The translations under genes and the position numbers were made by a program. A stretch of DNA of 64,000 nt, taken from Megaleporinus macrocephalus. Lineage: Eukaryota > Chordata > Actinopteri > Characiformes > Anostomidae. How positions within the stretch are numbered: the first letter of the stretch is position 1; every line of letters begins with the position of its first letter. The stretch is from the NCBI GenBank assembly GCA_021613375.1, contig CM038702.1, forward strand, positions 21,704,349-21,768,348, in the 5' to 3' direction. Below the pieces are notes generated by a model. The model was not told where the DNA came from. It did not search any database and saw nothing but the letters and a program-made list of their open reading frames with translations. Below, piece by piece: positions 1-13,287 of the stretch.

Positions 1-1632
1 GAAAAGACCTCTGAAATGAACTGAAAGGTAGTCTGTGAGTCAGGCCTTCTAGTCCAACATCAGTGCCTGACACCTGAAAAACACTCTTTTGACTAAATTT
101 CCACAGAAATATTCTCCCAGAAAAGTTGAGGCTGTTGTAGCGTTTTGGAACTGGATGCCCAACAACCTTATATAGGTGTGACGGTCAGGTGACTACATAC
201 TTTTGGTCATATGAGACCTCAGACAATCCCATTTTTAGACTGTTGTTTATCCACATACCGATTTGCATAAAACTAAGAAAATCTCAGTAAGGAGAACACT
301 GTTATGGGAAATTGCAGTAAAATGCCAAATTGAAGTCTGAGGATGCGTAAACTGCACTAAGAAAATCAACAAAATGTGCCTCCATGTTGGGGGCATTCAA
401 ACTTTTGCACAGTATAAAGAAACCAGTGGTGTTTTCTCTAAGACTGCAAAATGTAAAATTAAATGGTCAAGTATGTACAGTTGTGTCAACACGTTCATCT
501 CGAAGACAAGTTAATTCAGAATCGGCTACTTATCATAAATCCACTGACTCGAGTTTGTTAACTTCTCATACATTTCCGTAGTGTCAGTAAATTTGCCTGT
601 AGAAGCTGAGCGTCTATTCACTTCAACGTGACTGCATGGAATGCTTTTTTTCATTGCTTCGAAACTCGCCGCTCATTGGATAAATAATTTTGTCCTCCCC
701 AAATCCAACGACAAACCCAGCATCTTTTTCTGGTGTTACTGGAGATGTCCACAGTCAGAGCAGACCCACGCCGCTCCACGTCCACACTGCAAATGAACTG
801 TGCATGCCCAAGCATGACCCTATCCCCCATTTACAGAGCGGGTTGTAAATATAAATCTGTCTTCAGCGTGACAAAAAATAAAATCAACAGAAAAAGTTAA
901 TTTATTCCGTTCATTTGTAGTTCTAAAATATTTAGGGTGTTTTTGCTCACTTTCTTCTCTCCTTTATTCTACAGCTTCAAATACACGCAATTTGATGATT
1001 ATGCAAATTAGGCGATGGCGTCATTTAGCGACTTTCTGCGACTTTTAAGACAGCCAATAGCTACTTTCCTTACTGAGGAGTTGGCGACACTGGTCCCATT
1101 GCAGATTTTGCGAGTGAAGTCGAAAAACAAACTGCCATCCATTTTTTGGTATTTGCTTGGTGACATTACTTGACCATCTCCATTGTTCACTGTGTAAATA
1201 AAACACAATTATAGTGTCTCCTTGTTGTCCGAGTGAACTAGCCAGCTAGCAAGGTGCACACAATGGCAGACAATGCTAATATTGTCGACCTGATTTTGGC
1301 TAAGACATTTGATAGTCTTCCTCAAGAGGAAAACTAACCTAGAATTAAACAGTAGGGCAGATCAACACCTAAGATTGACTTGGTGCAAAAAGTAGGGAAA
1401 GGTAACAGGTCTCCTGATATAACAGAGTCAGACGGCTGACTGGAAGTGAACAGGCCATTTTCTTGAAAGGGAATGGAGGCAGAATTTATGTATAAAAAAA
1501 TAAGCAGACAATGAGCTTCCCGTCTTTGAAAGACCAGCAGCCGAAACTGATAGAGACACAATATCCAAACACATCTGTGAATCATGTAGTCTTGTACTTT
1601 TACATATTACTTTGTTTATTTTAAATAAATAT

Positions 1633-2603
1633 TAGAGATGGAAGGATCAATCGCCCATGTATCAGTATCGGCCGATTTTTCATAATATGTGATCGGCGAT
1701 CGGCCAATATTTCTCCAATTTAGCTGACTGATCACGTTAAACAAATGAGCCTAATTTCTGTTTTTCCAGCTAGCGTTTCATCCAGGAAGAGGAGCCCTCC
1801 AGCCAGCTCCCTGCAATTCCTATCTGGACCACTAGGTGGAAATACACACCCTATCATTTTCCACAGACTGACTAAAGCAGCCGCCTCACGAGAACAGATA
1901 ACGCCGTTAACCCTCGTGTGCGGACAGAAAACGTCGTCTGTCTGTGTATGTGACTCTCATCCAGGGCAGTTTGTAACTTCTGTAAAATTAGAGAAATCAA
2001 CGTGTCTTGTTGGGGAATCAAGACAAAGACATTCAACACTACTAATCTGATACGGCACGTATCACCACACAGCTGAACACAGTGAGTATCAGCAAACAGC
2101 AGAGCTAGCACGGCCAGCTAGCACAAAACAAACAACCCAGAGAACCATGCAGACCAGATCTGACCGGTACGAACAGCACAGCAGCAGCAACAGAGAGCTA
2201 AAGGAACCACAGCCAGAGTGATTGAGTTTATAGACAGATAAGCAGCTCTTCTCGGCTGTAGAAGATGTTCATTCTGCTGCTTAATATTCCACCTGGATCC
2301 ACGCTCTGCTGTTCCCAGAAGGATTTCAGATGTCGCTCTTCTGGAGCTGTATCAAGCGGTTTACTTCCACATAGACCAACTTCTAATTTAGTTAAAAACA
2401 TTACGCTGTTTCACATGAGCTTGTTAAAAATGGTAATAAATCAGTTTCCACCATGTTTCATGACTTGCTTGCGCTAATAATTGCATGTAGCCCTGCCGTG
2501 GCATATAGCCCCACCCTCTATCAGTATTGGCTATCGGCCGATCGCACTGAAAGGTGATCGGCGATCGAAATCGGCCTCAAAAAGGCTGAACGGTCCATCT
2601 CTA
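1633..2603 (+). mobile_element. hAT-type DNA transposon relic with perfect 8-bp TSD
   Basis: Ends read TAGAGATGG at the left and CCATCTCTA at the right, an inverted pair followed inward by GATCGG-rich sub-terminal sequence at both ends. The 8 bases before the left end (1625-1632) and after the right end (2604-2611) are both ATAAATAT. An 8-bp target duplication is the hallmark of the hAT superfamily. The 971-bp length is far too short for an autonomous copy, and the internal coding remnant is confined to a BED-finger segment. The exact TSD shows the boundaries are intact. Confidence 0.88.
1972..2076 (+). pseudogene. BED zinc-finger fragment of hAT transposase
   Basis: In the frame starting TGT at 1972 the translation shows CNFCK, then TFNTTNLIRH, ending VSPHS before a stop at 2074-2076. 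This gives C-x2-C followed by H-x4-H, the zinc-ligand pattern of BED fingers in hAT transposases (FNTTNLIRH is a typical core). The fragment lies inside the TSD-bounded element and has no catalytic domain, so it is a non-functional remnant. Confidence 0.8.
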
Positions 2604-3539
2604 ATAAATATATTTTTAAATAAATAAATAAGTAGTTATGTTTGCATTTCTTTTCTAATTCTAGATTAAAAATGAATCATTGTGTGTATATCGAGTATTT
2701 AATCATTCAGATGTGGCTCAGACTTCTGAACTGGAATTATTTTTTTTAATATGATGCACATTTTAGCAGAGAACATTCTTATCACTATTAGTGAAATATG
2801 CAGTGGCGCCAAATAATAGAAAGAGGCCTTTTGGTTTCAAAAGCTTCTTTTGAAAAAGCAAATACCAGCAAAATATCAGGTAGCCAAAAGCATCTCATTG
2901 TTCTTTGCCTTTTGGCTGACTTTGGCAGACTGGCACCCTCCGCCCAGCTCTCGCTACATCTAAATATCGACTGTCTGCTCTTGACGGGGGATGAGTAATA
3001 GCTTTAGAAAATGAACAGAAACTATCTGCCCCCAGCCTCAATCACATCTGTGCTGTATATTGTACTATCATCATTACTCACTCCACTCCTTCACATGTAC
3101 AGGTCGTTCTATTCTTTCATAGTGCACACGTAAATGTCACCGCATGGCAGGATTAATGAGAGGGAACTGCAGGGTCCGTAGTTCATGTTGTCATCTCTGT
3201 GAGTAGATATGTGCTTCGGTATGAGCGCATTTGAAGCAGCAGTTCACTCCAAAGGCAGCTCATCAGCCAAGACATGTTTACTGTCTGAAGTTTGCTTTTT
3301 TAGTTGAATGTAGATAGCAGGTAAAAAATACTTTCAATACTACCAATACAGCATTGTCCCCAAACTGCATAGCTACGGCCCCTCCAGATAATGCTAACAA
3401 CATTTACTGTTAACAGCTGTGTGAAAATGGCTTCGTCAGTTGTTAAAAACGACAGATTTTGAGGTAGAGATTTCCAAAAAACTCCGATCTCAGTATTTTT
3501 GTCTCCTGGCTTTGTGTTGATGCAGCTGCACTGCATACA

Positions 3540-4160
3540 GACAGAGCTTGTGCATGTCTGTAGCTGATTTTATTTATTTAGTCTGCAAAACTCTGTCTGA
3601 AATGTGACTGACAGCTGAGTTCGGTGTGTGAAATACCCCCTGGTATTCAGGGGGTCCCATGTTGGCTGCCTTTCCAGTGCTGACTGGCTGCTAACTCGTC
3701 TGTCGTAGCGGTGCTTTGGTTTAACAGTTCTTCTTCTGGAAGTTCTTCTCTGATTTGGTAATGAGCTTCTCCACACATTAACTGAGATCTTACACGTCTA
3801 CTCTTCTGTCTTCATTCTGAGAAATGACTAACAATTTACTCTTTCCACCAAACTCTTAGAAAATTAGAGTTGGTGGAAAGAGTGTCTTGTTTTCAGATTT
3901 AAAAATATGCTATGGTGTGTTGTAGAGTTCTTCAGAGGTTTCTTAGGCATAGTTGCAGTTGCTAGGCTATAATGGATAAACTGTGGGAACCAGTCTGCTG
4001 TGGCGCTGCCCTGAGGCAGACCAGTGCTGCATCTCTGCAATAAGGTAATGGAAAGAATTACATCATAATATTATTTTCAGGGACCCCTCAGAATTTTGAG
4101 ATATTCAAGGATACATAAGATTAATTAGGGGGTCCCAAGAACCCCTCTATTTCACACCAT
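3540..4160 (+). repeat. Dispersed repeat, copy 1 (divergent)
   Basis: Segments including a CTGGCTGCTAA block, GACAGTTCTT/AACAGTTCTT, CACACATTAACT and TTCTGAGAAATG recur in the same order at 55110-55520. The two copies are diverged, which suggests an old interspersed repeat. The class is not recognised. Confidence 0.5.
3838..3883. repeat. Near-perfect 18-bp hairpin
   Basis: Left arm ACTCTTTCCACCAAACTCT and right arm AGAGTTGGTGGAAAGAGT pair along 18 bp with a single extra A in the left arm, around a 9-base AT-rich loop. It lies in a segment (about 3540-4160) that resembles 55110-55520, where the stem is not preserved, so it may have arisen inside this repeat copy. Confidence 0.75.
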
Positions 4161-5009
4161 GGCTGTTTCTGTGTTTTTTTTTTTTTTTGTTTACCTCAGT
4201 TTTGTATTTAACCTCACTACTGAATGAATCTAAAGATTTGTGACCTGGAGATCATAAGTCAAAAAAAAAAATCAAATGTGGTGAAAAGTTAAAGAAAATA
4301 CAATCTTATTGGCCCCACGACAGAAAGCACAATACCTTTTTTCACAGAAACTGCCATCCCTTTGTTAAATTATATCTACTGCACGCTTGTGCTCATACAA
4401 TTCTTCTTGAGGTGTTTTACATTGAATTTAATGAGGTGAAATTCACACGAGCTTGCCCCCCTACTGAGTATGCCCTACTTAGCATGCTACTGGATGTGCA
4501 TCCTCCATTTTATTGAGTTGTGGTTTTTTTTCAAAAGATTTTCAAAATTCCTGTTTGAGTGGGCGTAGATATATATCATAAATGGAGATAAAAACTACTG
4601 AATACGTATGTCAAAAACAGTAGTAACTGTCAATTTGAAGGCTGAATGTTGTCTGTTATTTCTTATTAACATGATACTGACTCACTGCATCCAAAACCAC
4701 TTAAACAATTTCAGCACACAATTTTGCACAGTGCTCATTAGTGTACATATACATATATGTTAGCTTTAACTTAAGACTCAGTCTTGTCTCATGCAAACAA
4801 CTATATTTGTGGAAATTGGTGTAAAAGTATTTTTCATCTCTCCTTTTAAAGACAATAAGGACATGTTTTAGAGTTGGTTAATAAACTGTGTCTGATGCAG
4901 TTGTACTGCAGTTTGCTACCTTTAACTTCCACACTAATTTGCTAATGCAAGTGATTACTACCAAATGGAGGCTATGAGTGAGTCTGAATTAGATGTAGAA
5001 GCAGACTTC

Positions 5010-5930
5010 GTTATCTTGCTTAAGTACAGATTTTGCTTATTTATACTTTACTGGAGTAATTATTTTTCAGCTGACTTTTTTAATTCTACACCTTACATTT
5101 ACACTCCATTATCTGTACCTTCTACTCCTTACATTTTCACACCATTATCTGTACTTTTTACTCATTACATTTACACTCCATTATCTGTACTTTCTGCTCC
5201 TTACATTTACACTCCATTATCTGTACTTTCTACACCTTACATTTACACTCCATTATCTGTACTTTCTACACCTTACATTTACACTCCATTATCAGTACTT
5301 TCTACACCTTACATTTACACTCCATTATCTGTACTTTCTACTCCTTACATTTTAAACATAGCCTTGTTACTCCAATTTCATTTACAGCTTGTTTTCATTC
5401 ATGTACATTTACATTCCAGTAAAGGTTATTGATAACATGTCTTTGAAGTTTGACTTTTTGCACCATTACAATACTTATAGACAACTAGTCATCATATCTT
5501 CTGCTCTATGAAACACATGTTAATGCTCAGTAGTACACAGATATGCTTCTTTAATATATTTACATTGTATTAAACTACATTCATTTTCAATGGGCGTATA
5601 TGCAGCTGAAACAGGAAGCCTAGCACATCCCAAATTTATCAACATTAACATTTTAATATAACATTATAGTCATTATGGCTTTTAGAAGAATGATTTTTGG
5701 GGAGGTGGGCTAGTGTGCTATAGACCCCTGTGGTGCGGCCTAAGCTTTTGTCCCTAATGCTATTTTTCCTCTTACATTACTTTTGCTTTTATACTTTTAG
5801 TAATCTTTTACACTTTAACTTGAGTAAAAAGCTTGAGTTGATACTTTAACTTCTACAGAAGTATTTTTAAACCATGGTATCTATACTCCTACCTGAGTAA
5901 GGATTGTAAATACTTTTGACACCTTTGTGT
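5010..5930 (+). repeat. Teleost dispersed repeat containing a 36-bp minisatellite
   Basis: The stretch is rich in motifs such as TTTACACTCC, CTGTACTTTCTAC, ACTTGAGTAAAAAGCTTGAG and TGATACTTTAACTTCTACAG, recognisable from repeats seen in many teleost genomes. An internal tandem array (about 5083-5356) has a 36-bp unit that contains ACTCCATTATCTGTACTTTC, in about 7.5 copies. Because 36 is divisible by 3 a frame stays open across the array; this is not evidence of a gene. Confidence 0.65.
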
Positions 5931-6395
5931 AGAAGGGAACAGTCAGCCAGAGAGGAAATGACCTGGCTTTCTTCTCTATGCCCATGCTGAAGACTGCACC
6001 TTTCAGGGTTCTTTTGCAAAGGCAGCTGTTAATGATGGCATCTCAAAAAACATATAAGCTCTTTAGTGGATTTCTTCGGTGTAACACAAGACCTGCTGTA
6101 AATCATTATAAGCAAACCTTGTATCTTACAAATGACAACGTATCTTTGAAAAGTCAACAAATTGAATAAACATGCTTAACTATAATGTATAATATAAGTC
6201 ACTTCAGTACAATTTTGTTCCAATTCATTTTGGGGCATTTATGTTGATCTGTTGATCTATTCATTATGAAATGTTCAGAGTTTTAATTTTTCAAATGCTT
6301 AAAAAAATTAGGCTGAAAGTAACAATATCGGTCGGTCTTTGAGTTACCACATACAGCCGGTTCTCCGCCAGAGAGAAGAACCATCCCATAACCAC

Positions 6396-6398
<3 letters not shown>

Positions 6399-6472
<74 letters not shown>
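6399..6472. repeat. (TA)n microsatellite
   Basis: Uninterrupted TA dinucleotides, about 37 copies. Confidence 0.98.
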
Positions 6473-6476
<4 letters not shown>

Positions 6477-6891
6477 TTACTAAAGAAGAGTGTAGACCAC
6501 TAAAGTAAAGGATATCAGTCCAGTTCATGGTGCAAAGTATGGTTAAACTGTCTAAAACACAAGGTGACCTTCTAGATCAAAGCTTAATCATGATGAGAGC
6601 TGTGTGAACATCACATGGCTAACTTCACAGTACTGCTGGACAAACAAAATGGGCCTGAGCTTGTAGTCTAGCCAAAAAGGACCAACCCCAATCTTCCTGT
6701 ATTAGCCTTTCATCTACGTAGTGAAGGAGGATCCACAACCATATCTAGCTTTAATTCAAAGCTAATGATAGATCATATGGGGGGAAATGACGAATAGGTT
6801 TGATTATGTTCCACTAATGTATGTCCCTTCCTACAATTAGCTTGACAGTACAGTTCATGCGTCAGAAAACAAAAAGCTTATAGTAGAGATC

Positions 6892-6962
6892 ACACACACA
6901 CACACACACACACACAAAAAAAGAGTAAGCCGTATATTCCTGCTTCTCTCTCTCTCTCTCTC
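6892..6962. repeat. (CA)n and (CT)n microsatellites
   Basis: About 12 CA units (6892-6915) and, 30 bp later, about 9 CT units (6944-6961). Confidence 0.95.
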
Positions 6963-7837
6963 GGGTGGACAAAGCACAAGAAAAAATAATCATTGGAAAA
7001 TAGATTAGCTGAAATGAATCAGAAGACAATGCTTCCTGCATCTTAATATTCAATTAAAGCACTCACACAGACTCACAAAAGAGTAATGATGTTGAGTGGG
7101 ATAAATCAAGACAGATGGTTAAGATAGATATAAAGAAAGGTGTAACACACTGGAGAAAAAAAGAATGAATTTAAAACAATCCTGAAGAATAACTAACACT
7201 CTCCTCCATTTAAGTAGTTTAAGCATGATAGCTCAATAATGTGTTAATTACGAGAAATCACAGGATCATCAAAGGTTGTAGAAGTTCTAACAGAAAATGT
7301 TCAACCTGCTAAGCGTTAATGTTACTTGGCCTGTGCTGTAAAGTAACTATTTTGTTACTATTTTGATACTTGTTTTTTATTGGACAGCGACGATATACAC
7401 TACAGTGCAAGAGTTTAAAACTCTTTATCTTAGCAATAAGTGTATCATTAGAACAGATGTATATATAAGCATTAATACTCCTCAAAGTAGCATGAATATC
7501 TTATTTTGAAAGAAGTAGATAATATCTTGAGTTCCAGTTTGAAGAACAAAGCTTATGTATTATTTAATAAATGTATTACATTTCTTCAGCAGCAATCTTA
7601 ATGAAGTACTGAGTAGTCAAAGCAGGTGTTAGATCATAACTGCAAAAAACATTGGGTTATCACAAAGAAAGGCTTGGAAAGTGTTAAATAAACTCACTGA
7701 CACATGTAAAAGCACTACTTACTGTATAAATACTATTTGAATATTTACAAAAATAAAATGTTTTGCTGAACAAGTAAAGGCTTCATGGAAAAATTGCTTT
7801 TTTAAAAATAATAATGTCCCAAAGTGCCTAAAACTTA

Positions 7838-8545
7838 TAATTTCCACTTTCCATATAGGAGCATTTTGTAGTTCTACAAGTACACATTATAGTCCATCCC
7901 CATCCCCAACCCCTTCCACCCTGTTCTTCAATGATCAGGACACTAGGACAACAGGGTCACTACAGAGAAGGTATTATCTGGGTGGTGGATCATTCTCAGC
8001 TCTGAGCTGGCACTAACATGGTGGTTTCGTGTTAACGTGTGCTGTGCTGGTACGAGTAGATCTGATACGACAGTGCTGCTTGAGTGTTTAAACACTGCAT
8101 CCACTCACTGTCCACTCTCACCGACACACCTACCTTGCTGGTCAACCTTGTAGATGGAAAATCTCACCTGTTGCTGCACAGTTTGTGATGGTCATCCTCT
8201 ACTCCTTCAATAGTTGGAACAGCAAATTGCCTGTAGGACTAGTTTGGTTTGGTGGTCTATTCTCAGTCCAGCAGTGACACTGAGGTGTTTAAACACTCCA
8301 ACAGCACTGCTGTGTCTGACCATACCAGCAAAACACACTCTAACACACCACCAGCACGTCAGTGTCACTTCAGTGCTGAGAATGATCCACCTCTCTAATA
8401 ATACCTGCACTCTGGTGGTCCTCTAGGAATTCTGGCCACTGAGGAACAGGATGAAAGGAGGATAACAAAGTATGCAGAGAAACAGATGGACTACAGTTTG
8501 TACGCGTAGAGCTACAAAGTGCTCCTATATGGTAAGTGGTAAGTT
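7838..8545. mobile_element. Foldback MITE-like element, nearly full length
   Basis: The two halves are long inverted copies of each other: the left has CCACCCTGTTCTTCAATGATC and GTGGATCATTCTCAGC, the right has GAGAATGATCCACCTC and GAGGAACAGGATGAAAGG. The family is the same as the better-preserved copy at 63151-63950. The outer termini are worn and not clearly delimited here. It has no coding capacity. Confidence 0.75.
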
Positions 8546-9292
8546 TTGGTAAGTTTTTAATGTAATGTTATGTTTTAATGTTATGGTCAAAGTTCATATT
8601 CAGTGTCAATTTGTATGATACCTCTTTTGAAGTGACTTTCTGTAACTGTACTGAATGCAATCCAATGCGCCCCAATATGGTGGAGTCGTTGCTATGAATG
8701 TATATCTGAGCCTTTACTGTGAAGCTGCTTCAGAAAAAAAAAATATGCCACACTAGGCACATACCCTACTGTATCATTTAATCATCAAGAACATGTCATA
8801 TCTGCCATCGTATAACAATACCTGCAGCACCTGCTATTAAATAACGAAGGTGGACTTTTCTCCACACTAGTTTCAGGACTAACATGGTCAGATTTCACAC
8901 CCAGACTGTGGACAAAGGTGCCACCATTGCCATCTGCCACAGCTTCAAGTATTAGGTTTATTATCAGCGTGTCAGAGTTTGAAGCTCCAGTTGGAGGTAA
9001 AATATGTAATTGGGGATGTTTTAATGTGAATTTACCCCTTTTCTACTTATCCAAAATCCAAAAGCAACAAAAAAGCATTGCTATTAGCGAGTTCCTGCGT
9101 GTTTTATATAAACATTTTTTTCATGTTTGCTGTGGCAATATGCTTTTGCCTGCGAACGTTTGGTTGAAGTCAGTGGTTTAAGCTGTTTTTCCTCATCTAT
9201 GCACATCTCAGCTGTCTAATTAGATGTCAGTCATGTAGTTTTCTGTGGATCTGCCTGATCTGCCTCATGCTGTATACTGAAGGCTGTCGCTT

Positions 9293-9294
9293 TG

Positions 9295-9335
<41 letters not shown>
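9293..9335. repeat. (GT)n microsatellite
   Basis: About 20 GT units, uninterrupted. Confidence 0.95.
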
Positions 9336-9336
<1 letters not shown>

Positions 9337-11149
9337 TTCCAGTTTTCTGGTTGATTGCTATTGTTTGATCAGGGTGAAAGCAATGGAATAAATAGGTTGT
9401 TGCATACTGCTATCAGAAACAGTCACATAATGACACTGTGGGACATTAATAAATTGTACCTAACAAGGTAAAAAAATTACCAACGTCTCACAGTGACATC
9501 ACAGTGTATAGTCGCTCATATTTTGAGGACTGAATAAAGGATTCACTGAGTTAGCTAACGAGATCTGTCTCTGTTTGCTGCACTGTTGGTTAGACCAAAC
9601 ATAAACTGCATCCCAGACAAGCTCAAGTATAAAGACAAGTATCTAGCTAGCGATGTGGTCTCAGGAACTCCATCCGTCTTTATCTATCTGCCACAAAATG
9701 GCTAATGGATTGCTCTAGAGTCTCATTTACAGTCATGTATAATAATTAGGTTCAACGGAAGCTGCTGTGTATTACACTGTACAACTGCACGGTTACACTA
9801 ATGCACAACTGTAGAAACTGTATTTTTTTAAATCTCTTTAAAATTTTAATAGAAAACATATGCATATACATATATGTGTGTATTTGTAGGAAGACTTGAG
9901 TATCTATTTAGCTGATATTGCACACTACTTTTATTTTTATATTGTACATACATTCTGTTTTTATGGATTGTCATAGTTACGAGCGCACACATAGTCTATA
10001 ACTCATACTGTTTATTTTCCTAATTTATACATAATTCTTTCTGCTTGTTTTGTACTTTTTGTGCTTAAATGTACTTAGTATTTAGTATTCATATCATAAC
10101 TTGTATCCAGGGAGGTAGTGAAGAATGTTGAAAGATCTGCTTTTATATTTAAATGAAGTCAAAAGATTTAGATTCATCATGAGTTATTATTATGAGAGAA
10201 TCTTATAATTTAAACAACTTCAGTAATTGCTGTGCCCAGTCAGACTGCATCCCTAATGCTCATGACCAAGAAAATGTGTCCCAGAATTGGAAAACTGGTG
10301 TGTAACTAGTGAAACGCTATTTTCTGCAGTTAACTGTTGACTGTTGTGTGTTTTAATGGGAAATGATGATTTTATGTGTGTACAACTGTTTAGAGCTGTG
10401 TTTGCTAGTTATGTACTGGCTAGCGTTTTTGATTTATCCTCAGAATTATGAATATTGCTAATATTATCTCTACTGAAACAGCCACAACTGAAACATTGGG
10501 TAAAGTGCTCAGTATTTTGTTTAATAAGTTAAATATAATTAAAGGTGAGATCACCAAGTAATAGCCAAAGAAGAGAAGGTCTAAAAAACATGAAAAGTCA
10601 TGTTAACATCAGTAAGCCATGAACAGATCTCTGTTGTCGCCGGCTTCTTGTTTGAATTTCCCTGATCCACCTTAAATGGTCCAGCAGTTCAATTCTGGAA
10701 CAGTATCTGCTGGACAGATGGCTAAGATAAACAAATTAATGTTAACCAATAAATTAATGTTAACCAAAAGGTCAGTATGTTCTTTTCCCCATTTGTTAAT
10801 GTTTGTGATGGTACCTGGTTAGCATCACAGCAGCAACTATAGCAACAGTTTTCTAACCCACAATGTAGCTAATGCTGGTTACATACTTACCAATGATATA
10901 TCATAAAATTTGTTCGTACTGATAAAGAGGTTTATAAACCACAAAACATTATATTAACCAATTCAATAAAACAATCCATAGATGTAATACATACATGTAT
11001 TGCTATACATTCCCATATACTCAACCTAACAGTGCTGATTTGAGCAGACCTCACACTCCAAGAGACTTTCATAAAACTTTAAAAACGTGAATTATTAATT
11101 AATCTTGGAAATATCATTAATACTGCCTACATCCCTCCACCATTCCTGT

Positions 11150-11560
11150 TCTACTTTGCAGCCTTCAGAAGTGCTGGCTGGCACATAAAGATGAGGGCCA
11201 GAATTAGATGTTGTGTTTATCATAAAATATAAATAGCCTGCATCATTAAACCACAATGGCTCTGAAATGAATCAGCGCTGAGATAAGGATGTTTTATGGG
11301 CCTGTGTAAGGGAAATCGTCTTTAAATTATATCAGCCAAAATAAGGCACAGGGGCTGTTAGTGGAATGGGCAGCCGCACTCTGTCTTTACAGAACTAATT
11401 TAAAGATGCTGTAACTCCATTCTGCAAATGAGTAACTAAGGAGAGTCATTTTCTCTGTTTGTGCCATTGATTCCGGGGCAGTAATGATACAGTTTTCATC
11501 AAGTAAACCGAGGAAAGCAGCAAAACGCATCCTCATCTGTCTCTAGATTTCATCTGTTTG
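11150..11560. promoter_or_regulatory. Candidate conserved non-coding element
   Basis: A block with balanced composition and no recognisable repeat, in an AT-rich intron. It contains a pyrimidine-poor core with GGGCAGCCGCACTC and CATTCTGCAAATGAG. The class is inferred only from its texture, which resembles known vertebrate non-coding elements; I have no alignment. Confidence 0.25.
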
Positions 11561-11760
11561 TTTTCCACTGGGCGGGTATTGCTGTTGCCACGCTTGTCTT
11601 CTACCCTGCAATCATATGCCATCTTCCCTTCACCTTTTTCATGTAAACCTTTGCTTTACACTCTCCCAGCAATCTGACTGCATCCAGCTGTTATGGCTCT
11701 ACCAACATCAGTAACTGGAGTGACAGCAAACGGCGACATGCTGTATAAATGACTCCCTGA

Positions 11761-12303
11761 AAGCAAATGCGAGAAAGTGATGCCAATACTAACTTTTAAT
11801 TAATAGTGATTGATGTGGTCATAATTATTTTGACTTGGCACCAACGACATTGAAGTATGATGCTGGATGCATGGACTAATGATGTCCTGTATGTGATCTA
11901 GGCTTATAGATAAAGGCTTCTCAATTCCTTTTAGACTACAATGAAGCCTCATCTGGCTACATAATGAAAGAGGCACATGATGTGCACATGGTAAGCATGG
12001 GCAAATATTTGTTTTAATCATGGTTGTGATGTCACAGCCATAAAAACATGTGATGTCACAGCCTCCAAAAAACTACCCCTAGTCTAGTTTTCCTCCGTGT
12101 TCTTTTGGTTTGGTTTTAATTGCTTCTCGTTTTCTACCCTGTGGCACATACAATCTCAAAAACCTTGCGCACCATCTTGCTCGTATGACATGTTTGGTTG
12201 AAAAGGTGTGAAACGATGTGGAACAGCTATTGATGAGTGTATCAGAGGTGTTACCCAACCTGCAGCAACATGTATCTCAACCCTACTGTATTAAAAAGGC
12301 GGT
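11761..12303 (+). repeat. Local duplication, unit 1
   Basis: Collinear with 13288-13845. Shared long blocks include CATAATTATTTTGACTTGGC, GATGCTGGATGCATGGACTA, TGTGATCTAGGCTTATAGAT, AACCTTGCGCACCATCTTGC and GTGGAACAGCTATTGATG. The copies differ by scattered substitutions and several indels. The sequence between them is not duplicated. Confidence 0.9.
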
Positions 12304-13287
12304 GCATGCAATGAATTGTAATTAAGCCCCCTACGAATGTAACTGCTGCAGCTTGGTGTACACAACAACTCAAGACACCAACATGTTTGCCAATCAATTT
12401 TTTAATGCATTGTACATTTTTTTATCAGGGACCATGAATGGGCTTCTCGGCTCCCATATTTGCAACGTTGGCACAACACTACCGAGTGTTTAACACACTA
12501 GTGTTTCCATTGAATTGGAATGTTTTCCATTTTTTAAACATTTTTTTAAGAAAACCTGGCTTTTGTTATTCCGCACATCTCTTATTTGTCCCAACTGTGC
12601 CCTGTTTCCTTTAGAGGAGCGGTGGTCAACTGGTGGACTGCAGGCTGGGTGCATACCCAGAAAAGCACTTCACATGAACGAAAGGATCACTTAAGATGGC
12701 TAGCGATAAAGAAAGATGGGAAAACAGTCACAGAGAAACTAACTGTAAATGTCTTCAGCACATAAAAGCACACAAATGTACTTCAATTGGACTTCAGGGA
12801 TAAATAAAACACAACAGGTAGAATGCTTACCCTTCAAAGCACCCAAGAGGCTGAATCTCTGGTTAAGTTAAAGAAATCATAGGCAGGAAATTTGGTATGC
12901 TGCTGTAGCTGGAGATACACGGGTGGTTTGACAGGCACAGGCTGTGCTGTTTTCCCCTCTGGTGTTTTACTGCACCCTTATTCAGGGCCAGTGACCACTG
13001 ACATTACACGTTTGAGAGGTGAGGGCAGTGACATCGCCGCTATCTCCACGGTGTGACCTGTTTGTGTGTGTGTGTATTTTCAGACGCTTTCAGGCTTTCA
13101 GGGTAAAATGTCCCGAAGATTAGGGATAATACAGGGGCTAATATTTAAGACCCACTACATTTTTTTAACTTGTTTTTGTCCTTTTTAAAAATAAAAATGG
13201 CAAAACCATTTCCCTTTGGTCAGTGAGCTTGAGATTGTATGATGACTGGAACAAAAGAAATGCTCTTACATTAAAAGTAAAGTGAAA

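Noticed and set aside
4965..5432. 155-codon open frame with an ATG and TPYIYTPLSVLS repeats
   Set aside because: It follows a 36-bp minisatellite (a multiple of 3) inside a dispersed repeat; a real coding gene is not supported.
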